Positions 19,436-28,922 of a DNA stretch of 64,000 bases are shown here, one piece after another. The DNA comes from Pseudomonas sp. TH15 (lineage in GTDB: Bacteria; Pseudomonadota; Gammaproteobacteria; Pseudomonadales; Pseudomonadaceae): positions 4,268,001 to 4,332,000 of the forward strand of contig NZ_JAEKEL010000001.1 of assembly GCF_016651105.1 (NCBI RefSeq), written 5' to 3'. Below the pieces are notes generated by a model. The model did not search any database and was not told the origin of the DNA. It saw only the letters and a program-made list of their open reading frames with translations. Each line of letters starts with the position of its first letter. The stretch's first letter is position 1. Made by a program: the position numbers and the translations under genes.

Positions 19436-20209
19436 CTACTTTCCGACGAACTCCGCCTCACGCTTGGCAATAAACGCCGCCATCCCTTCCTTCTGATCCT
19501 GCGTCGCAAATGCCGCATGGAACACCCGACGCTCAAAGCGCACACCTTCTGACAGGCTGACTTCAAACGCCCGGTTCACGCTTTCCTTGACCATCATCGC
19601 AATCGGCAGCGACTTCTTGGCAATCAGCGTCGCGACTTTCAGCGCTTCTTCCAGCAACTCATCCGCCGGCACGATCCGCGCGACAATCCCGCAACGCTCC
19701 GCTTCCACCGCATCGATCAAGCGGCCGCTAAGGCACATTTCCATGGCCTTGGCCTTGCCCACGGCGCGGGTCAGGCGCTGGGTGCCGCCCATGCCCGGCA
19801 GCACGCCGAGGTTGATTTCCGGTTGGCCAAATCTGGCGTTATCGCCGGCCAGGATGAAGTCGCACATCAGCGCCAGTTCACAGCCACCACCGAGGGCGAA
19901 GCCGTTGACGGCGGCGATGATCGGCTTGCGGCGGTTGGCCACGCGATCGCTGTCGCTGAACAGGTCGTCGAGGTAGATTTGCGGGTAGGTCAGCTCGGCC
20001 ATTTCCTTGATGTCGGCACCGGCGGCGAAGGCTTTTTTCGAGCCGGTCAGCACGATGCAGCCGATGTTCGAATCAGCTTCCAGGCCATCGAGGGCGTGGT
20101 TCAGCTCGCTGACAATCTGCGCGTTCAACGCGTTCAAGGCTTGCGGACGGTTGAGGGTAATCAGGCCTACACGACCGTGGGTTTCCAGCAAAATCGTTTC
20201 GTAACTCAT
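19436..20209 (-). CDS. Enoyl-CoA hydratase
   Basis: 257-residue crotonase that hydrates a 2-enoyl-CoA; here probably tiglyl-CoA or a similar branched product of the neighbouring dehydrogenase. It has [11 protein letters not shown] (about 62-72) and [13 protein letters not shown] (about 105-117) for the oxyanion hole, and [20 protein letters not shown] carrying both catalytic glutamate positions. The start at 20209 has AGGAGTT upstream; the frame continues to 20491 but only through a REP element. It is the last gene of the minus-strand ligase-SDR-thiolase-dehydrogenase-hydratase set, separated from the dehydrogenase by a REP doublet. Confidence 0.9.
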   Translation of the reverse strand: MSYETILLETHGRVGLITLNRPQALNALNAQIVSELNHALDGLEADSNIGCIVLTGSKKAFAAGADIKEMAELTYPQIYLDDLFSDSDRVANRRKPIIAAVNGFALGGGCELALMCDFILAGDNARFGQPEINLGVLPGMGGTQRLTRAVGKAKAMEMCLSGRLIDAVEAERCGIVARIVPADELLEEALKVATLIAKKSLPIAMMVKESVNRAFEVSLSEGVRFERRVFHAAFATQDQKEGMAAFIAKREAEFVGK

Positions 20210-20240
20210 AAATAACTCCTGTTTTGCATAAGGCTCGATC

Positions 20241-20337
20241 CCCTGTAGGAGCTGCCGAGTGAAACGAGGCTGCGATCTTTTGATCTCGCTTTTTAAAATC
20301 AACGTCAAAAGATCGCAGCCTGCGGCAGCTCCTACGG
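20241..20337. repeat. REP doublet (type A, long-stem variant)
   Basis: Left arm CCCTGTAGGAGCTGCCG is followed by an 11-base insert AGTGAAACGAG before GCTGCGATC; the right arm is ordinary. The same variant left arm occurs in the doublet at 26619. It lies between two genes of one operon. Confidence 0.85.
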
Positions 20338-20346
20338 GGGGTCTTC

Positions 20347-21474
20347 TCAAAGATTGCGCGAAATAACCATGCGCTGAATATCGCTGGTGCCTTCGTAGAT
20401 CTGGCACACCCGTACGTCGCGGTAGATCCGCTCCAGCGGGAAGTCGTTCAGGTAACCGTAACCGCCGAGGGTTTGCAACGCGGCGGAGCAAACCTTCTCG
20501 GCCATTTCCGAGGCAAACAGCTTGGCCATCGAAGCTTCGACCAAGGCCGGTTTGCCGCTGTCACGCAGCGCGGCAGCGTAATGCACCATCTGCCGGGCGA
20601 CGGCGATTTGGGTCGCCATGTCCGCCAGACGGAACGCGACAGCTTGGTGTTCGATGATCGGCTTGCCGAAACTCTCGCGCTCGCGGGCGTAGTCACGGGC
20701 CGCTTCAAACGCGGCGCGTGCCATGCCCACCGATTGCGAAGCGATGCCTACGCGTCCGCCTTCGAGGTTGGCCAGGGCGATTCGGTAACCTTCGCCCTCC
20801 TCGCCCAAGCGGTTGGCCACTGGGACCTTCACGTCTTCAAAGAGGATCTGGCAAGTGTCGGAGGCGTGCTGCCCGAGTTTGTCCTCGACCCGCGCGACTT
20901 TGTAGCCCGGCGAATCAGTGGGCACGATCAGCGCGGTGATCCCGCGTTTTCCGGCGCTGGGGTCAGTTACGGCGAAGACAATCACCACCCCGGCGTTCTG
21001 CCCGGAGGTGATGAACTGTTTGCAGCCGTTGAGTACGTAGTGATCGCCTTCCAGCCGGGCGCGGGTTTTCAGGCCGCTGGCGTCGGAACCTGCTTGCGGT
21101 TCGGTCAAGGCAAAGGCGCCGAGCATCGAACCGCTGGCCAGTGGTTTGAGGAAGCGTTCTTTCTGATCGTCGGTGCCGTACTTGAGGATCGGCACGCAAC
21201 CCACCGAGTTGTGCACGCTCATGATCGTCGAGCACGCGCCGTCGCCCGCGGCGATTTCTTCCAGGGCCATGGCGTAGGCCAGGTAACCGGTGTCGCAACC
21301 GCCCCAGTCTTCCGGCACCAACATGCCGAAGAAGCCCAGCTCGGCCATTTCGCCGATGGCTTCTTTCGGGAAGCGATGCTCGCGGTCCCATTCGGCGGCG
21401 AACGGTTTCAGCCGTTCCTGGGCGAATTGCCGGGCCGCTTCGCTGATCTGCAGTTGTTCGTCATTGGGAATCAT
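20347..21474 (-). CDS. Acyl-CoA dehydrogenase, 2-methyl-branched type
   Basis: 375-residue FAD-dependent dehydrogenase. It shows [18 protein letters not shown] (about 118-135), ITSGQNAGV, and [20 protein letters not shown] with [12 protein letters not shown] at the end; the Glu of YEG is the predicted base. Its place between thiolase and hydratase genes and its similarity to short/branched-chain enzymes suggest 2-methylbutyryl-CoA (isoleucine path) as substrate. The gene order matches, as I recall, the P. putida fadDx-fadB2x-fadAx cluster. It is paralogous to the convergent gene at 18098. Confidence 0.88.
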   Translation of the reverse strand: MIPNDEQLQISEAARQFAQERLKPFAAEWDREHRFPKEAIGEMAELGFFGMLVPEDWGGCDTGYLAYAMALEEIAAGDGACSTIMSVHNSVGCVPILKYGTDDQKERFLKPLASGSMLGAFALTEPQAGSDASGLKTRARLEGDHYVLNGCKQFITSGQNAGVVIVFAVTDPSAGKRGITALIVPTDSPGYKVARVEDKLGQHASDTCQILFEDVKVPVANRLGEEGEGYRIALANLEGGRVGIASQSVGMARAAFEAARDYARERESFGKPIIEHQAVAFRLADMATQIAVARQMVHYAAALRDSGKPALVEASMAKLFASEMAEKVCSAALQTLGGYGYLNDFPLERIYRDVRVCQIYEGTSDIQRMVISRNL

Positions 21475-21528
21475 GGCAAATCCTTAAATATGAGCCTTTC
21501 GCACAAAATGCCTGGTTGAAACGCCGGA

Positions 21529-21623
21529 CCTGTGGGAGCGGGCTTGCTCGCGAATGCGGTGTGCCATTCAGTATTTAAGTCGACTGACACGGCCTCTTCG
21601 CGAGCAAGCCCGCTCCCACCTGG
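21529..21623. repeat. REPIN (type B) with conserved palindromic spacer
   Basis: Arms GTGGGAGCGGGCTTGCTCGCGAA and TTCGCGAGCAAGCCCGCTCCCAC. The roughly 40-bp spacer carries GTCGACTGACACGGCCTC, related to the spacers at 33860 and 48709. Lies between the dehydrogenase and thiolase genes. Confidence 0.9.
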
Positions 21624-21637
21624 GGATAGCGTCAGTC

Positions 21638-22831
21638 TCAATACAGGCATTCCACGGCCATGGCCGTCGCTTCACCGCCGCCAATGCAGATCGCTGCAAC
21701 GCCGCGCTTCAGGCCTTTCTGGCGCAGGGCCGAGAGCAAGGTCACGAGAATTCGCGCGCCGGACGCACCAATCGGGTGGCCCAAGGCGCAAGCGCCGCCG
21801 TGGACGTTGACCTTCTCGTGGGGAATTTCCAGTTTGCTCATGGTCACTAGGCTGACCACGGCGAACGCTTCGTTCACCTCAAACAACTCGACTTCGTCCA
21901 GGGACCAGCCGGTTTTTTTCATCAGCTTCTTGATCGCCCCCACCGGAGCCACCGGGAACAGGCCCGGTGTATCGGCAAACGCCGCGTGGCCGTGAATCAC
22001 CGCCAGCGCTTTCAAACCAAGTTTCTGCGCCTGCGACTGACGCATCAGCACCAATGCTGCCGCACCGTCGGAGATCGAACTGGAGTTGGCCGCCGTCACC
22101 GTGCCGCCCTCGCGGAACGCCGGTTTCAGCGAGGCGATCTTGTCGAGTTTGGCTTTCGGTGGCTGTTCGTCGTGGCTGATCAGCACTTGTTCTTTGCCGA
22201 CGGTGACGGTCAGCGGCACGATTTCAGCCTTGAAGCTGCCGTCCTTGATCGCTTGTTGGGCGCGAGTCGTCGAAGCGATGGCAAACGCATCCTGGGCTTC
22301 ACGGGTGAAACCGTTGGCCTCGGCGCAATCTTCGGCGAAGGTCCCCATCAGGCGGCCCTTGTCGTAGGCATCCTCCAGGCCATCAAGGAACATCGAATCG
22401 AGCACGCGGCCGTGGCCCATGCGGTAACCGCTACGGGCGCGGTCCAGCAGGTATGGCGCGTTGGACATACTTTCCATGCCGCCGGAGATCACCACGTCGG
22501 CACTGCCGGCGACGAGCATGTCATGGGCGAGGATGGTGGTTTCCATGCCGGAACCGCACATTTTGTTTACGGTGGTGCAACGGGTCGATTTACCCAGCCC
22601 GGCGCCCAGTGCTGCCTGGCGCGCAGGCGCCTGGCCGAGGCCGGCGGGCAACACGCAACCGAACAGGACTTCGTCGACGGCATCTGAGGCGACACCGGCG
22701 CGTTCAACCGCAGCCTTGATCGCGGCGGCGCCGAGCTGCGGCGCGGTCAGGCTTTTCAGTTCGCCCTGAAAGCCGCCCATCGGGGTGCGGACGGCGCTGA
22801 CAATAACAATCGGATCGTTGGAAAGGCTCAT
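21638..22831 (-). CDS. Acetyl-CoA C-acyltransferase (thiolase)
   Basis: 397-residue thiolase. Nucleophile cysteine near residue 90 lies in VNKMCGSGMETT; the C-terminal NVHGGACALGHPIGASGAR holds the catalytic His, and CIGGGEATAM the second Cys. In this setting it likely cleaves 2-methylacetoacetyl-CoA to acetyl-CoA and propionyl-CoA. Its ribosome site AGGAGG is strong and the start lies 12 bp after the SDR stop, so they are co-translated. Ordinary acetoacetyl-CoA thiolase activity is the alternative. Confidence 0.92.
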   Translation of the reverse strand: MSLSNDPIVIVSAVRTPMGGFQGELKSLTAPQLGAAAIKAAVERAGVASDAVDEVLFGCVLPAGLGQAPARQAALGAGLGKSTRCTTVNKMCGSGMETTILAHDMLVAGSADVVISGGMESMSNAPYLLDRARSGYRMGHGRVLDSMFLDGLEDAYDKGRLMGTFAEDCAEANGFTREAQDAFAIASTTRAQQAIKDGSFKAEIVPLTVTVGKEQVLISHDEQPPKAKLDKIASLKPAFREGGTVTAANSSSISDGAAALVLMRQSQAQKLGLKALAVIHGHAAFADTPGLFPVAPVGAIKKLMKKTGWSLDEVELFEVNEAFAVVSLVTMSKLEIPHEKVNVHGGACALGHPIGASGARILVTLLSALRQKGLKRGVAAICIGGGEATAMAVECLY

Positions 22832-22843
22832 GAAAAATCCTCC

Positions 22844-23605
22844 TTACTTGGCGGCCATACGCAAGGCACCGTCGAGACGGATCACCTCGCCGTTGAGCAT
22901 GCTGTTTTCAATGATATGCCTGACCAGCGCGGCATACTCGCCCGGCTTGCCCAGACGCGGCGGGAACGGTACCCCAGCGGCCAGGGACGCGCGGACTTCC
23001 GGGGTCATGCCGGCCATCATCGGGGTTTCGAAGATGCCCGGCGCGATGGTCATCACACGGATGCCGAAGCGCGCCAGTTCACGGGCGGCGGGCAAGGTCA
23101 GGCTGACAATCGCGCCTTTGGACGCGGCATACGCCGCCTGGCCGATCTGGCCGTCGTAAGCTGCTGCCGAAGCAGTGTTGATGATCACGCCGCGTTCGCC
23201 ATCAGCGTCCGCTTCGGTTTCGGCGATGGCTGCTGCGGCCAGGCGCAGCATGTTGAAGCTGCCGATCAAATTGACGTTGATCACCTGGGCGAAGCTGCTC
23301 AGCGCATGCGGGCCGGTTTTGCCGAGAATCTTCTCGCCACGCACGATACCGGCGCAATTGATCAGGCCGTTGAGGCTGCCAAACGCGGCGACCGTCGCTT
23401 GCACGGCGGCTTCGGCAGCGGCTTCGTTGCTGATGTCGGCCACGACGCTGTGTGCGCCGAGACGCTCAGCCTGGGCCGCAACGGCTTCGGCGTTCATGTC
23501 CACCAGCATCACCTTAGCGCCGGCAGCCACCAGCATTTCAGCGGTGGCGGCACCGAGGCCAGATGCGCCGCCGGTGACGAGAAAAACCTTGTTTTCGATC
23601 TGCAT
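22844..23605 (-). CDS. SDR-family 3-hydroxyacyl-CoA dehydrogenase (type II, HSD10-like)
   Basis: 253-residue short-chain dehydrogenase. The NAD site [14 protein letters not shown] is at about residues 10-23, NCAGI is central, and the catalytic triad is Ser in [14 protein letters not shown] with YAASKGA (Tyr-x3-Lys). The N-terminus [13 protein letters not shown] resembles type II 3-hydroxyacyl-CoA / 2-methyl-3-hydroxybutyryl-CoA dehydrogenase. Two ATGs are adjacent (23608, 23605); AAGGA fits the second better (spacing 7). It lies 16 bp after the ligase stop. Role: oxidation before thiolysis in 2-methyl-branched acyl-CoA breakdown. Confidence 0.88.
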   Translation of the reverse strand: MQIENKVFLVTGGASGLGAATAEMLVAAGAKVMLVDMNAEAVAAQAERLGAHSVVADISNEAAAEAAVQATVAAFGSLNGLINCAGIVRGEKILGKTGPHALSSFAQVINVNLIGSFNMLRLAAAAIAETEADADGERGVIINTASAAAYDGQIGQAAYAASKGAIVSLTLPAARELARFGIRVMTIAPGIFETPMMAGMTPEVRASLAAGVPFPPRLGKPGEYAALVRHIIENSMLNGEVIRLDGALRMAAK

Positions 23606-23621
23606 CATTGTTTCCTTCGAT

Positions 23622-25286
23622 TCAAGCAGAAGCTTTGTGAGCCGCGGCCTCTTGAGCCTTGGCGATTTCCTGGTTGCGCAAGATAAAGCGCTGCAATTTT
23701 CCGCTTGGGGTTTTCGGCAACTCGCTGACAAATTCAATTTCACGGGGGTACGAGTGCGCGGCCAGGCGCTTGCGCACGTGTTGGCGCAGTTCTTCGGCCA
23801 GTTCCGGCGTGGCGCGGTATTGCTCGCCAATCACCACGAAGGCTTTGACCAGTTCGGTGCGTTCCGGATCGGGTTTGCCGACCACTGCGGCTTCGATCAC
23901 GGCCGGGTGTTCGATCAACGCGCTTTCGACGTCGAACGGGCCGACGCGGTAGCCGGAGGTGGTGATCACGTCGTCGCTACGGCCGACGAAGCTGATGCTG
24001 CCGTCCGGGTTCCACTCGACGGTGTCGCCGCTCAGGTAATAGTTGCCGACGAAGGCCTTGGTCGGGGCGCCTTCGTAGCCGTTGAACCAGCACATCGGCG
24101 ACTGGGTACGGTCGATGGCCAGAATGCCCGGCTGGCCGACGCTCAGTTCGTTGTAGTCGTCATCAAGCACCACAATCCGATGGCCAGGCGAAGCAAAACC
24201 GGCGGCGCCCATGTGGATCGGGTGCTTCAGGCCGTGGTGGTTGCACAGGACCATGCCGAGCTCGGTCTGGCCGTAGTGGTCGTGGATAACCACGTCGAGG
24301 TTGTCGGCGAACCAGCGGATCACTTCCGGGTTCAGCGGCTCGCCGGCGCTGCTGACGATGCGCAACTTGCCTTTGATCGAACGAGCGAATTCGTTGCCAC
24401 CGGCAATCAGCAGACGGTAAGCGGTCGGCGAGCCGGTCAGGTTGGTGATGTTGTATTTGTTGATCACCCGGCAGGTGCTTTCGAGGGTGAACGGGCCATC
24501 GTAGAAGGTGATCGGGTGCCCCATCGACATCGGCCCGGTCACGCCGAAGTAAATGCCATAAGCCCAGCCCGGATCGGCAACGTTCCAGAACGCGTCTTCC
24601 GGGCGCAAGTCCACGGCGTCGCGGGTGTAACTCTGGAAAGCGACGATGGCTTTAAGCGGTACCGACAGCGCTTTCGACGGGCCGGTGGTGCCCGAGGTGA
24701 ACATCAGCAGGAACGGGTCTTCGCCGGTCATCAGTACCGGTTCGCACTCGGGGGAATAATTGGCTTGTTCGGCCCAGAAACTGTAATCGCCACGGACAAT
24801 CCCCTGCCCTTTAGCGCCGCCAACGGTAACGATGGTTGGGCAATCGGCGACTTCAGCGAGTTTCGGCCGATTGACCGCGTCAGTCACGACCACTTTGGCA
24901 CCGGAGCTGTTCAAGCGATGTTCGATGGCTTTCGGGCCGAACGCGGTAAACAGCGGCTGATAGACCGCGCCGATGCGCCAGGTGGCGAATACAGTGATCA
25001 GCAATTCAATGTTGCGTGGCAGCAGGCCGGCGACCTTGTCACCCTTCTGCACGCCCTGTGTGAGAAGGAAATTGGCGAAACGCGCAGCCTTGTCCTGCAA
25101 ATCGCTGAAGGTGTACGTCGCGCTTGCGCCGTCACGACCCTCCCAGAACAGCGCGATGCGACCTGGCAACGCGTGACGGTCGCAACACTCGACGCAGGCG
25201 TTAAGCGCAGTCAAATCGCCGGCAAGTGCGGCCTCCACAGTGTGCTGGTAATCGAACGGTGATGTAGCAGACAAGTAATCGCGCAT
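23622..25286 (-). CDS. Medium/branched-chain acyl-CoA synthetase (AMP-forming)
   Basis: 554-residue ANL-superfamily ligase that activates a carboxylic acid as acyl-CoA. The P-loop-like motif is [13 protein letters not shown] (about 198-210). YGQTELGM and [25 protein letters not shown] (ATP/ribose Asp) follow, and the C-terminal [10 protein letters not shown] contains the catalytic Lys. It resembles ACSM-type medium-chain ligases. As the first gene of the minus-strand set it would feed external 2-methyl-branched or short acids into the pathway. A 250-bp gap with a REP doublet separates it from the AraC gene. Confidence 0.88.
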   Translation of the reverse strand: MRDYLSATSPFDYQHTVEAALAGDLTALNACVECCDRHALPGRIALFWEGRDGASATYTFSDLQDKAARFANFLLTQGVQKGDKVAGLLPRNIELLITVFATWRIGAVYQPLFTAFGPKAIEHRLNSSGAKVVVTDAVNRPKLAEVADCPTIVTVGGAKGQGIVRGDYSFWAEQANYSPECEPVLMTGEDPFLLMFTSGTTGPSKALSVPLKAIVAFQSYTRDAVDLRPEDAFWNVADPGWAYGIYFGVTGPMSMGHPITFYDGPFTLESTCRVINKYNITNLTGSPTAYRLLIAGGNEFARSIKGKLRIVSSAGEPLNPEVIRWFADNLDVVIHDHYGQTELGMVLCNHHGLKHPIHMGAAGFASPGHRIVVLDDDYNELSVGQPGILAIDRTQSPMCWFNGYEGAPTKAFVGNYYLSGDTVEWNPDGSISFVGRSDDVITTSGYRVGPFDVESALIEHPAVIEAAVVGKPDPERTELVKAFVVIGEQYRATPELAEELRQHVRKRLAAHSYPREIEFVSELPKTPSGKLQRFILRNQEIAKAQEAAAHKASA

Positions 25287-25440
25287 TGCCAGAATCCCTC
25301 TGCATTTTTATTAGGTTGGGGGAACCGTAATTAACACAGGAATACTCGCGCTGCGCGGGGTGTGGGGCAATGGTCAAAGCTATCAAGTTGCGTGACTGGT
25401 TTGGCCAAAATTTGAGAGGTGTGTTGTCTGGTCAGGCGTC

Positions 25441-25506
25441 TTCGCGGGCAAGCCTCGCTCCTACAGGGTTTACGCGATCCCTGTAGGAGCGAGGCTTGCC
25501 CGCGAA
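25441..25506. repeat. REP doublet (type B', GCGGGCAAGCCTCGC family)
   Basis: 28-base perfect inverted arms TTCGCGGGCAAGCCTCGCTC... and their complement across a 10-base spacer (TTTACGCGAT). The same subtype appears at 44202-44270. The rest of the gap between the ligase and AraC genes (25287-25440) shows no clear signal. Confidence 0.92.
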
Positions 25507-25536
25507 GAGGCCGGCCCCATCAACGCAAGTGCTGGC

Positions 25537-26553
25537 TCAGCTCGCTTCGTTAAGAATCAAACTCCGGTAATGCCCCGGATTCGACCCTGACCACTTGCGA
25601 AACGCCTTATAAAACGAACTCGTATCGGCAAACCCTAACCGCGCCGCAATCTCGGCAAAGCTGATCGAAGGTTCTGCCAGCCAGACGATGGCCAATTCCT
25701 TGCGCACGCTGTCCTTCAGGCCCTGCCAAGTCTGCCCTTCTTCAGCCAGACGCCGCCTCAGGGTCGAGGCCGACATACACAGTTGCTGGGCCAAAGCCTC
25801 GGTTTCCGGCCATTGCTCGGCGGGCAGTTGTCGAAGATCGTGTTTGATCCGGCTGGCCAGGCTTTCCGGGTCGCGGTATTTGACCAGGATATTGGCCGGT
25901 GCGTGGGCCAGGAACCGTTTGAGTTCTTCCGGGCTGCGCTTGATCGGCAGGTCCAGGCAATCGGCGGCGAAAATCATCCGCGTGCGGGGACGGTCGAAGC
26001 GCAGGTTCTCGGAAAACATCACCTGATAGTCATCGCAGAAATCCGGCGCCGGGCAGCGCAGTTCGATGGCCAGAATCGGAATCCGCCGCCCCGCCAGCCA
26101 GCAGGCGACGCCGTGGACGATCATCCAATAGGTGAAGTAGGTGAAAGCGCGACGTGGCTCGGGGTCGTCCTCCAGCAAGACGATTTCGGCCAGGCTTTGC
26201 TGGTGCACCAGTTGCGCGGGCAGGCGCTCGAGCATCAGTGACAGAAAACTCAAGCCACTGCCCAAGCCGGCCGCGAGCGTCGGTTGCGCCATCGCGCTGC
26301 GGCAGAGGAACTCCAGACTGCCGGACTTGAGCTTGCGCAAGTCCATGCCGAAAAACTCGTCATCGCCGCGCCGGGCCAGCAAGCGCCAGAGTCTGGCGTA
26401 CTGCGAGGCCGGTACACGACCGTTTTCGGTTTGCAACAGCGCCGGATCGATGCCGACCTTGCTCAAGACTTCTTCCGTGGCCACGCCCGGGGCACAACTT
26501 TGCAACAGTGCTTCACGCACCAGTTGAACGGCGATGGTGTCTTTTTCCGACAT
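25537..26553 (-). CDS. AraC-family transcriptional regulator
   Basis: 338-residue regulator with the large N-terminal domain seen in OruR/ArgR-like AraC proteins and a C-terminal double helix-turn-helix (about 235-335): QQLCMSASTLRRRLAEEGQTW in the first, ISFAEIAARLGFADTSSFYKAFRKWSG in the second. It is encoded upstream of, and in the same direction as, the acyl-CoA ligase set, so it is the likely activator for branched-acid use; this is inferred from position. The start at 26553 (MSEKDT) is chosen over 26610 as the family-like N-terminus, though the ribosome site is weak. Confidence 0.85.
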   Translation of the reverse strand: MSEKDTIAVQLVREALLQSCAPGVATEEVLSKVGIDPALLQTENGRVPASQYARLWRLLARRGDDEFFGMDLRKLKSGSLEFLCRSAMAQPTLAAGLGSGLSFLSLMLERLPAQLVHQQSLAEIVLLEDDPEPRRAFTYFTYWMIVHGVACWLAGRRIPILAIELRCPAPDFCDDYQVMFSENLRFDRPRTRMIFAADCLDLPIKRSPEELKRFLAHAPANILVKYRDPESLASRIKHDLRQLPAEQWPETEALAQQLCMSASTLRRRLAEEGQTWQGLKDSVRKELAIVWLAEPSISFAEIAARLGFADTSSFYKAFRKWSGSNPGHYRSLILNEAS

Positions 26554-26618
26554 GGAACCCAGCAAATCCTGTTGTTTTTCGAATGACCCGCATCTTACCC
26601 CAACCCACACAAATCCCC

Positions 26619-26714
26619 ATGTAGGCGCTGCCGCAAGCCGCGATCTTTTGATGTTGATTTTAAAAAAACCAGATCAAAAGATCGCAGCCTCGTTGCACTC
26701 GACAGCGCCTACAT
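26619..26714. repeat. REP doublet (type A, long-stem variant)
   Basis: ATGTAGGCGCTGCC... and ...CAGCGCCTACAT enclose GATCTTTTGAT / ATCAAAAGATC. The right arm carries CTCGTTGCACTCG before CAGCGCC, the same 11-base insertion (opposite strand) as in the doublet at 20241. Confidence 0.88.
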
Positions 26715-26797
26715 GGTTTTGAGCAACGCGGGGATGAGAATCATTGTTCTTCAAGTTGTTCAGCTACCGTTCAGCTTCATGTCAATGAATGTCATGT

Positions 26798-26816
26798 GAG
26801 AATGAGTGTCATTATG
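26798..26816 (+). promoter_or_regulatory. Fur box upstream of efeU
   Basis: GAGAATGAGTGTCATTATG matches the Fur consensus GATAATGATAATCATTATC at 14 of 19 positions and ends 40 bp before the efeU ATG. Iron repression of the efe operon is the natural reading. The 303-bp gap 26554-26856 otherwise holds only the REP doublet and an AT-rich stretch with CAATGAATGTCATGTGAG. Confidence 0.78.
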
Positions 26817-26856
26817 TTACAAATTAGCATCCTCTCTAACGACACCACGGTGCTGA

Positions 26857-27696
26857 ATGCTTGTTCCCTTTCTGATCATGCTGCGCGAAGGCATTGAAGC
26901 CGCGCTGATCGTTGGCATCATCGCCAGCTACCTCAAGCAAACCGGCCGCGGCCAGTGGATGCCTGCCGTGTGGATCGGCGTGTTCCTCGCCGCTGCACTG
27001 GCCTTGCTGGTCGGTGGTGGCCTGGAACTCATGAGCGCCGAATTCCCGCAGAAACAACAGGAACTGTTCGAAGGCATCGTCGGTTTGGTGGCTGTCGGCA
27101 TCCTCAGTTCCATGGTGTTCTGGATGCGCAAAGTTGCGCGTTCGATCAAGCATTCCCTGCATGTCTCCCTCGATCACGCCTTGGCCGGCTCCAAGCATCA
27201 GGTCACCGCGCTGATCGCTATGGTGTTTTTCGCCGTGGCCCGGGAAGGTCTGGAAACGGTGTTCTTCCTGCTCGCGGTGTTTCAGCAGAGTGAAGGCCCC
27301 GCCGCACCGATCGGCGCCCTGCTCGGCCTGATTCTGGCGATCATCGTTGGGTTCCTGATCTACACCGGTAGCATGCGCCTCAACCTCGGCGCGTTCTTCC
27401 GCTGGACCGGTTTGTTCATCCTGGTCGTCGCCGCCGGCATCCTCTCCAACTCGGTGCAAGCGCTGCATGAAGCGGGCGTCTGGAATCACCTGCAAACCGT
27501 GCTCTTCGACTTCAGCGCCACGCTGCCGATGGACGGCCCGCTGGGCTCGGTGCTGGCCGGCATGTTCGGTTACCAGGACGCGCCGACCGTCAGCACCCTC
27601 GGGGCGTATCTGATTTATCTGGTGGTGGCGCTGGTGATGTTCTTCCTCCCGGCTGCCGAGCCCACCAAGCAAGCAACTTCCGTTTCCAGCCAGTAA
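26857..27696 (+). CDS. efeU: Iron permease EfeU (FTR1 family)
   Basis: 279-residue inner-membrane iron permease. Two REGxE iron-binding motifs are present: REGIEA at residues 9-14 and REGLET at about 128-133. Seven hydrophobic helices follow the FTR1 pattern. It takes up ferrous/ferric iron together with EfeO and EfeB. It is the first gene of efeU-efeO-efeB-efeM, and efeO begins 8 bp after its stop. A Fur box lies upstream. Unlike the broken efeU of E. coli K-12, this frame is intact. Confidence 0.93.
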   Translation: MLVPFLIMLREGIEAALIVGIIASYLKQTGRGQWMPAVWIGVFLAAALALLVGGGLELMSAEFPQKQQELFEGIVGLVAVGILSSMVFWMRKVARSIKHSLHVSLDHALAGSKHQVTALIAMVFFAVAREGLETVFFLLAVFQQSEGPAAPIGALLGLILAIIVGFLIYTGSMRLNLGAFFRWTGLFILVVAAGILSNSVQALHEAGVWNHLQTVLFDFSATLPMDGPLGSVLAGMFGYQDAPTVSTLGAYLIYLVVALVMFFLPAAEPTKQATSVSSQ

Positions 27697-27704
27697 GGGC
27701 TTTC

Positions 27705-28904
27705 ATGTCAACGCCTACTCCTCCCGTGGCTTTCCCTCCCCGCGCGTTGCGCTGGGCGGTGGCCGGTTCGGTGATCGTGATGATTGCCGCCGGTGGCCTG
27801 TTCTACTACGCCTCGAAAATGGCCGCTGCCAAGCGCCAGACCAACCACGACGAAGTGGTGGTGAACATTCACCCTAAAAGTTGCGAACCGAATGCGCTGA
27901 CGGTCCCGGCCGGGCGCAGCAGTTTCCGCATCGTCAACCGCTCCGACCGTGCCGTGGAATGGGAAATCCTCGACGGCGTGCTGGTGCTCGAAGAACGGGA
28001 AAACATTGCGCCCGGCCTGAGCCAGGTGATCAACGCCAACCTGGCGCCCGGCGACTACGCGATCACCTGCGGTTTGCTGAGCAACCCGCGCGGCACCTTG
28101 CACGTGACCCCGACCGCCGCCTCAGATGCCGCCGCCAAGGCGCGTCCATCGATGGTCGCGTTTATCGGTCCGCTGTCGGAATTCCGTGTGTACCTGAGCA
28201 GCCAGAGCAGCGCGCTGATCAAAGCCGTGACCGCCCTTGAACAAGCCATCGAAGCCGGCGATCTGAGCCAGGCCCAGGCCCTTTACGTGCCGGCCCGCGC
28301 CGCTTATCAACGGATCGCCCCGGCCGCCCAGCGTCTGGCCGAGCTGGACAATGCAATCAACGCCCGCGCCGATTACTTCGAGAAACGCGAACAGGACCCG
28401 GCCTTCGTCGGTTTCCACCGCCTCGAATACGCACTGTTTCAGCAACGCAAACTCGACGCCCTGGCGCCGGTGGCTATGCAATTGATCATCGACATCACCA
28501 CGTTGAAACAGCAACTGCTCGCGCAGTCGCTGCCGCCGGAGCAACTGGTGAGCATTGTGGTGCGCAATCTCAAGAGCATCGCCGAAGTGCGCGCCAGCAG
28601 CGGCGAAGAAGAACGCTACAGCCACACCGACCTGAACGGTTTCGCCGCCAACCTCGATGCCGCGCGCAAAGTCGTCGACCTGCTGCGGCCATTGCTGACC
28701 AAGTCCGCCGCCGACCTGTTGCCGAAAATCGACGCGGCCCTCACTGCTTTCGACGCCGAACTCAACGGACTCAAGGTCAAGGATGGCTACGCCAGCTACG
28801 ACACGGTCAGTGCCGAGCAGCGCAAGCAAATTGCTGACAAGGCCAAGGCTTTGGCCGACGTACTCGATGGAATCGATCCAGCCCTCGGCCTTTCCGGCCT
28901 TTAA
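27705..28904 (+). CDS. efeO: Iron uptake system protein EfeO (cupredoxin + M75 domains)
   Basis: 399-residue periplasmic iron-binding partner of EfeU. One N-terminal hydrophobic helix (about 14-36) acts as anchor or signal. A cupredoxin-like domain follows (about 45-140) with a cysteine at the end of its core (YAITCGLL). The C-terminal M75/imelysin-type domain (about 150-399) contains the HxxE motif as GFHRLEYALF and EERYSHTDLNGF. This is the long, cupredoxin-containing form; the short M75-only form is encoded two genes downstream. Confidence 0.92.
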   Translation: MSTPTPPVAFPPRALRWAVAGSVIVMIAAGGLFYYASKMAAAKRQTNHDEVVVNIHPKSCEPNALTVPAGRSSFRIVNRSDRAVEWEILDGVLVLEERENIAPGLSQVINANLAPGDYAITCGLLSNPRGTLHVTPTAASDAAAKARPSMVAFIGPLSEFRVYLSSQSSALIKAVTALEQAIEAGDLSQAQALYVPARAAYQRIAPAAQRLAELDNAINARADYFEKREQDPAFVGFHRLEYALFQQRKLDALAPVAMQLIIDITTLKQQLLAQSLPPEQLVSIVVRNLKSIAEVRASSGEEERYSHTDLNGFAANLDAARKVVDLLRPLLTKSAADLLPKIDAALTAFDAELNGLKVKDGYASYDTVSAEQRKQIADKAKALADVLDGIDPALGLSGL

Positions 28905-28922
28905 GCAGAAGACGCCTTTTAC

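Noticed and set aside
23175-25262. A 695-codon open frame on + opposite the acyl-CoA ligase and SDR genes
   Set aside because: It spans two real minus-strand genes, its composition is that of an antisense shadow, and it shows no recognisable domain.
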